In this document: piece by piece, positions 59,101 through 64,000 of the stretch
Numbering within the stretch: position 1 is the first letter of the stretch
Layout of the letters: every line of letters starts with the position of its first letter
Assembly (NCBI RefSeq): GCF_046630445.1
Contig: NC_092341.1
Span: 33,622,501 to 33,686,500 of the forward strand
Source: Rutidosis leptorrhynchoides
Lineage: Eukaryota > Streptophyta > Magnoliopsida > Asterales > Asteraceae
DNA length: 64,000 bases
Direction of reading: 5' to 3'
Made by a program: the position numbers and the translations under genes
The notes under the pieces: model-generated
Databases searched by the model: none
Seen by the model: the letters and a program-made list of their open reading frames with translations, nothing else
Told to the model about the DNA's origin: nothing

Positions 59101-60759
59101 TATACCGACCACAAAAGTCTTCAACACATATTTAATCAGAAACAACTGAATATGAGGCAGCGTAGGTGGATTGAATTATTGAATGATTACGACTTTGAGA
59201 TTCGTTACCACCCGGGGAAGGCAAATGTGGTAGCCGATGCCTTGAGCAGGAAGGACAGAGAACCCATTCGAGTAAAATCTATGAATATAATGATTCATAA
59301 TAACATTACTACTCAAATAAAGGAGGCGCAACAAGGAGTTTTAAAAGAGGGAAATTTAAAGGATGAAATACCCAAAGGATCGGAGAAGCATCTTAATATT
59401 CGGGAAGACGGAACCCGGTATAGGGCTGAAAGGATTTGGGTACCAAAATTTGGAGATATGAGAGAAATGGTACTTAGAGAAGCTCATAAAACCAGATACT
59501 CAATACATCCTGGAACGGGGAAGATGTACAAGGATCTCAAGAAACATTTTTGGTGGCCGGGTATGAAAGCCGATGTTGGTAAATACGTAGGAGAATGTTT
59601 GACGTGTTCTAAGGTCAAAGCTGAGCATCAGAAACCATCAGGTCTACTTCAACAACCCGAAATCCCGGAATGGAAATGGGAAAACATTACCATGGATTTC
59701 ATCACTAAATTGCCAAGGACTGCAAGTGGTTTTGATACTATTTGGGTAATAGTTGATCGTCTCACCAAATCAGCACACTTCCTACCAATAAGAGAAGATG
59801 ACAAGATGGAGAAGTTAGCACGACTGTATTTGAAGGAAGTCATCTCCAGACATGGAATACCAATCTCTATTATCTCTGATAGGGATGGCAGATTTATTTC
59901 AAGATTCTGGCAGACATTACAGCAAGCATTAGGAACTCGTCTAGACATGAGTACTGCCTATCATCCACAAACTGATGGGCAGAGCGAAAGGACGATACAA
60001 ACGCTTGAAGACATGCTACGAGCATGTGTTATTGATTTCGGAAACAGTTGGGATCGACATCTACCGTTAGCAGAATTTTCCTACAACAACAGCTACCATT
60101 CAAGCATTGAGATGGCGCCGTTTGAAGCACTTTATGGTAGAAAGTGCAGGTCTCCGATTTGTTGGAGTGAAGTGGGGGATAGACAGATTACGGGTCCGGA
60201 GATTATACAAGAAACTACCGAGAAGATCATCCAAATTCAACAACGGTTGAAAACCGCCCAAAGTCGACAAAAGAGCTACGCTGACATTAAAAGAAAAGAT
60301 ATAGAATTTGAAATTGGAGAGATGGTCATGCTTAAAGTTGCACCTTGGAAAGGCGTTGTTCGATTTGGTAAACGAGGGAAATTAAATCCAAGGTATATTG
60401 GACCATTCAAGATTATTGATCGTGTCGGACCAGTAGCTTACCGACTAGAGTTACCTCAACAACTCGCGGCTGTACATAACACTTTCCACGTCTCGAATTT
60501 AAAGAAATGTTTTGCTAAAGAAGATCTCACTATTCCGTTAGATGAAATCCAAATCAACGAAAAACTTCAATTCATCGAAGAACCCGTCGAAATAATGGAT
60601 CGTGAGGTTAAAAGACTTAAGCAAAACAAGATACCAATTGTTAAGGTTCGATGGAATGCTCGTAGAGGACCCGAGTTCACCTGGGAGCGTGAAGATCAGA
60701 TGAAGAAGAAATACCCGCATCTATTTCCAGAAGATTCGTCAACACCTTCAACAGCTTAA
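56182..60759 (+). CDS. Gag-Pol polyprotein of the chromovirus (about 1525 codons), intact
   Basis: The frame is open from 56146. The likely start is ATG 56182 (GGAAATGGC), since copy L shares the protein from there. Numbering from 56146: Gag with capsid region, Asn-rich linker (about 265-320), knuckle-like Cys/His region, then zinc knuckle [14 protein letters not shown] (385-398). Protease DSGAD (Asp443). Reverse transcriptase with catalytic Asp715 and Asp779-Asp780 (FIDD). RNase H from Asp926. Integrase zinc region with His1114/His1121 and Cys1151/Cys1154, then D,D-35-E core Asp1184, Asp1245, Glu1281. C-terminal chromodomain-like segment (1476-1528) with VKVRWN and FTWERE. No stop or frameshift and all catalytic residues are present, so the enzyme set looks functional. 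Tekay/Del affinity is from the domain order and the tail. Confidence 0.96.
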   Translation: MAPTTRHTVNMNEEEFRTFLASNIAAVQAALHTNNNLGSSSTGNRVGCTYKEFTACKPLEFDGTEGPIGLKRWTEKVESVFAISKCTEEDKVKYATHTFTGSALTWWNTYLEQVGQDDAYALPWSAFKHLMNEKYRPRTEVNKLKTELRGLRTQGFDITTYERRFTELCLLCPGAFEDEEEKIDAFVKGLPERIQEDISSHEPASIQQACRMAHKLVNQIEERIKEQTAEEANVKQVKRKWEENGDKNHQYNNNSNYNNNRNNYPNNRNINRNYNKRPNNNNNNNNNSNYNNHPNNNNNHNNNNNQKQLCQRCEKNHSGFCTKFCNKCKRNGHSAAKCEVYGPGVNRTKGTNGVGTSNGGASSVGASYANVVCYKCGKPGHIIRNCPNQENTNGQGRGRVFNINAVEAQEDPELVTGTFLIDNKSAYVLFDSGADRSYMSRDFCAKLSCPLTPLDSKFLLELANGKLISADNICRNREIKLVSETFKIDLIPVELGSFDVIIGMDWLKEVKAEIVCYKNAIRIIREKGKPLMVYGEKGNTKLHLISNLKAQKLIRKGCYAVLAHVEKVQTEEKSINDVPIAKEFPDVFPKELPGLPPHRSVEFQIDLVPGAAPIARAPYRLAPSEMKELQSQLQELLERGFIRPSTSPWGAPVLFVKKKDGTFRLCIDYRELNKLTIKNRYPLPRIDDLFDQLQGSSVYSKIDLRSGYHQMRVKEDDIPKTAFRTRYGHYEFMVMPFGLTNAPAVFMDLMNRVCGPYLDKFVIVFIDDILIYSKNDQEHGEHLRKVLEVLRKEELYAKFSKCAFWLEEVQFLGHIVNKEGIKVDPAKIETVEKWETPKTPKHIRQFLGLAGYYRRFIQDFSRIAKPLTALTHKGKKFEWNDEQEKAFQLLKKKLTTAPILSLPEGNDDFVIYCDASKQGLGCVLMQRTKVIAYASRQLKIHEQNYTTHDLELGAVVFALKTWRHYLYGVKSIIYTDHKSLQHIFNQKQLNMRQRRWIELLNDYDFEIRYHPGKANVVADALSRKDREPIRVKSMNIMIHNNITTQIKEAQQGVLKEGNLKDEIPKGSEKHLNIREDGTRYRAERIWVPKFGDMREMVLREAHKTRYSIHPGTGKMYKDLKKHFWWPGMKADVGKYVGECLTCSKVKAEHQKPSGLLQQPEIPEWKWENITMDFITKLPRTASGFDTIWVIVDRLTKSAHFLPIREDDKMEKLARLYLKEVISRHGIPISIISDRDGRFISRFWQTLQQALGTRLDMSTAYHPQTDGQSERTIQTLEDMLRACVIDFGNSWDRHLPLAEFSYNNSYHSSIEMAPFEALYGRKCRSPICWSEVGDRQITGPEIIQETTEKIIQIQQRLKTAQSRQKSYADIKRKDIEFEIGEMVMLKVAPWKGVVRFGKRGKLNPRYIGPFKIIDRVGPVAYRLELPQQLAAVHNTFHVSNLKKCFAKEDLTIPLDEIQINEKLQFIEEPVEIMDREVKRLKQNKIPIVKVRWNARRGPEFTWEREDQMKKKYPHLFPEDSSTPSTA

Positions 60760-60760
60760 A

Positions 60761-60794
60761 ATTTCGGGACGAAATTTATTTAACGGGTAGGTAC
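60761..60794 (+). other. Polypurine region and conserved dyad before the 3' LTR
   Basis: AATTTCGGGACGAAATT (perfect seven-base arms around GGA, 60761-60777) overlaps the bases just after the stop. It is followed by TATTTAACGGGTAGGTAC, ending at the LTR. A similar TTTCG..CGAAA dyad occurs before the 3' LTR in many plant chromoviruses. Confidence 0.75.
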
Positions 60795-63700
60795 TGTAGT
60801 GACCCGAACTTTTCCATGTTTATATATATTAATTGAGATTGATATTTACATGATTAAATGTTTCCAACATGTTAAGCAATCAAACTTGTTAAGACTTGAT
60901 TAATTGAAATATGTTTCATATAGACAATTGACCACCCAAGTTGATCGGTGATTCACGAACGTTAAAACTTGTAAAAACTATATGATGACATATATATGGA
61001 TATATATATATAGTTAACATGATACTATGATAAGAAAACATATCATAAAGTATATTAACAATGAACTACATATGTAAAAACAAGACTACTAACTTAATGA
61101 TTTTTAAACGAGACATATATGTAACGATTATCGTTGTAAAGACATTTAATGTATATATATCATATTAAGAGATATTCATACATGATAATATCATGATAAT
61201 ATAATAATTTAAAATCTCATTTGATATTATAAACATTGGGTTAACAACATTTAACAAGATCGTTAACCTAAAGGTTTCAAAACAACACTTACATGTAACG
61301 ACTAACGATGACTTAACGACTCAGTTAAAATGTATATACATGTAGTGTTTTAATATGTATTTATACACTTTTGAAAGACTTCAATACACTTATCAAAATA
61401 CTTCTACTTAACAAAAATGCTTACAATTACATCCTCGTTCAGTTTCATCAATAATTCTACTCGTATGCACCCGTATTCGTACTCGTACAATACACAGCTT
61501 TTAGATGTATGTACTATTGGTATATACACTCCAATGATCAGCTCTTAGCAGCCCATGTGAGTCACCTAACACATGTGGGAACCATCATTTGGCAACTAGC
61601 ATGAAATATCTCATAAAATTACAAAAATATGAGTAATCATTCATGACTTATTTACATAAAAACAAAATTACATATCCTTTATATCTAATCCATACACCAA
61701 CGACCAAAAACACCTACAAACACTTTCATTCTTCAATTTTCTTCATCTAATTGATCTCTCTCAAGTTCTATCTTCAAGTTCTAAGTGTTCTTCATAAATT
61801 TCAAAAGTTCTAGTTTCATAAAATCAAGAATACTTTCAAGTTTGCTAGCTCACTTCCAATCTTGTAAGGTGATCATCCAACCTCAAGAAATCTTTGTTTC
61901 TTACAGTAGGTTATCATTCTAATACAAGGTAATAATCATATTCAAACTTTGGTTCAATTTCTATAACTATAACAATCTTATTTCAAGTGATGATCTTACT
62001 TGAACTTGTTTTCGTGTCATGATTCTGCTTCAAGAACTTCGAGCCATCCAAGGATCCATTGAAGCTAGATCCATTTTTCTCTTTTCCAGTAGGTTTATCC
62101 AAGGAAATTAAGGTAGTAATGATGTTCATAACATCATTCGATTCATACATATAAAGCTATCTTATTCGAAGGTTTAAACTTGTAATCACTAGAACATAGT
62201 TTAGTTAATTCTAAACTTGTTCGCAAACAAAAGTTAATCCTTCTAACTTGACTTTTAAAATCAACTAAACACATGTTCTATATCTATATGATATGCTAAC
62301 TTAATGATTTAAAACCTGGAAACACGAAAAACACCGTAAAACCGGATTTACGCCGTCGTAGTAACACCGCGGGCTGTTTTGGGTTAGTTAATTAAAAACT
62401 ATGATAAACTTTGATTTAAAAGTTGTTATTCTGAGAAAATGATTTTTATTATGAACATGAAACTATATCCAAAAATTATGGTTAAACTCAAAGTGGAAGT
62501 ATGTTTTCTAAAATGGTCATCTAGACGTCGTTCTTTCGACTGAAATGACTACCTTTACAAAAACGACTTGTAACTTATTTTTCCGACTATAAACCTATAC
62601 TTTTTCTGTTTAGATTCATAAAATAGAGTTCAATATGAAACCATAGCAATTTGATTCACTCAAAACGGATTTAAAATGAAGAAGTTATGGGTAAAACAAG
62701 ATTGGATAATTTTTCTCATTTTAGCTACGTGAAAATTGGTAACAAATCTATTCCAACCATAACTTAATCAACTTGTATTGTATATTATGTAATCTTGAGA
62801 TACCATAGACACGTATACAATGTTTCGACCTATCATGTCGACACATCTATATATATTTCGGAACAACCATAGACACTCTATATGTGAATGTTGGAGTTAG
62901 CTATACAGGGTTGAGGTTGATTCCAAAATATATATAGTTTGAGTTGTGATCAATACTGAGATACGTATACACTGGGTCGTGGATTGATTCAAGATAATAT
63001 TTATCGATTTATTTCTGTACATCTAACTGTGGACAACTAGTTATAGGTTACTAACGAGGACAGCTGACTTAATAAACTTAAAACATCAAAATATATTAAA
63101 AGTGTTGTAAATATATTTTGAACATACTTTAATATATATGTATATATTGTTATAGGTTCGTGAATCAACAGTGGCCAAGTCTTACTTCCCGACGAAGTAA
63201 AAATCTGTGAAAGTGAGTTATAGTCCCACTTTTAAAATCTAATATTTTTGGGATGAGAATACATGCAGGTTTTATAAATGATTTACAAAATAGACACAAG
63301 TACGTGAAACTACATTCTATGGTTGAATTATCGAAATCGAATATGCCCCTTTTTATTAAGTCTGGTAATCTAAGAATTAGGAAACAGACACCCTAATTGA
63401 CGCGAATCCTAAAGATAGATCTATTGGGCTTAACAAACCCCATCCAAAGTACCGGATGCTTTAGTACTTCGAAATTTATATCATATCCGAAGGGTGTCCC
63501 GGAATGATGGGGATATTCTTATATATGCATCTTGTTAATGTCGGTTACCAGGTGTTCACCATATGAATGATTTTTATCTCTATGTATGGGATGTGTATTG
63601 AAATATGAAATCTTGTGGTCTATTGTTACGATTTGATATATATAGGTTAAACCTATAACTCACCAACATTTTTGTTGACGTTTTAAGCATGTTTATTCTC

Positions 63701-64000
63701 AGGTGATTATTAAGAGCTTCCGCTGTCGCATACTTAAATAAGGACAAGATTTGGAGTCCATGCTTGTATGATATTGTGTAAAAACTGCATTCAAGAAACT
63801 TATTTTGTTGTAACATATTTGTATTGTAAACCATTATGTAATGGTCGTGTGTAAACAGGATATTTTAGATTATCATTATTTGATAATCTACGTAAAGCTT
63901 TTTAAACCTTTATTGATGAAATAAAGGTTATGGTTTGTTTAAAAATGAATGCAGTCTTTGAAAAACGTCTCATATAGAGGTCAAAACCTCGCAACGAAAT
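60795..64000 (+). repeat. 3' LTR of copy R (3206 of 3251 bp)
   Basis: It starts TGTAGTGACCCG and is truncated by the window end. The last visible base corresponds to 54151 of the 5' LTR. Two substitutions were found against the 5' LTR. Confidence 0.97.

Larger units (their letters stand above)
50946..64000 (+). mobile_element. Young, apparently intact chromovirus (copy R) with F-box and acidic ORFs; 3' end cut by window
   Basis: Order: 5' LTR 50946-54196, primer site, acidic ORF, F-box ORF, gag-pol ORF, polypurine region, 3' LTR 60795 to about 64045 (45 bases lie outside). The two LTRs align without indels at a constant offset of 9849. By eye I find only two substitutions (51952/61801 and 53533/63382), so the insertion is very recent. 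All three ORFs are open. The long LTR, initiator tRNA-Met primer, gag-pol in a single frame and degenerate C-terminal chromodomain point to the Tekay/Del branch of Ty3/gypsy. The left target duplication would be CCTTT; the right one is outside the window. It is opposite in orientation to ClpD, 2.05 kb upstream of its ATG. Confidence 0.95.

Noticed and set aside
53731..63834. Identical 84-codon reverse ORFs at 53731-53985 and 63580-63834
   Set aside because: They are antisense frames in the two LTRs with no motif and no independent support.

Overview
The window is nuclear DNA from a flowering plant. It is AT-rich, holds one 12-exon host gene for a plastid Clp ATPase, and the rest is mostly nested LTR retrotransposons. 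The types present (Tekay/Del-like chromoviruses with LTRs over 3 kb, an Athila-type Ty3/gypsy element, SIRE/Maximus-like Ty1/copia elements) fit a large-genome eudicot. Asteraceae is my guess from general sequence feel, not a demonstrated assignment.

Layout. Bases 1-38.9 kb are a stack of nested elements. A plus-strand LTR (1-620) breaks the gag of a minus-strand chromovirus remnant (621-6544). That remnant and a solo LTR (8891-12617) both sit inside the very long 3' accessory ORF of a plus-strand SIRE-like copia element, whose 3' LTR is 14434-15373. That LTR in turn interrupts the 3' ORF of a second, minus-strand copia element (15374 to about 38890). The second copia element is also split in its integrase by a 16.8-kb Athila-type element (19578-36375, perfect CTTAA target duplication, tRNA-Asp-type primer site). 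About 3.9 kb of repeat-poor intergenic DNA follows.

The host gene ClpD (ERD1-like) lies on the minus strand at 42796-48891. Twelve exons joined at GT-AG sites give one 928-codon frame with both AAA+ modules, the pore loop and the ClpP-docking IGF loop. About 2 kb upstream of its start codon is a very young, apparently intact chromovirus (50946 to beyond 64000).

The most interesting object is that chromovirus family. Between primer site and gag it carries two extra sense ORFs: an acidic 204-codon protein and a 227-codon F-box protein resembling the plant At1g67623/At2g35280 F-box group. The older, opposite-strand copy at 621-6544 carries the same two ORFs, so the module belongs to the family and is not a one-off capture. 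Gag-Pol is the third ORF on the genomic RNA, and the LTR and leader show conserved splice-like signals that could explain how the ORFs are expressed. The Athila element adds paired GC-rich perfect palindromes at four places, one with a compensatory double change, repeated polypurine-like motifs, a small zinc-knuckle ORF, and an env-like ORF that opens at a splice-acceptor-like site without an ATG.
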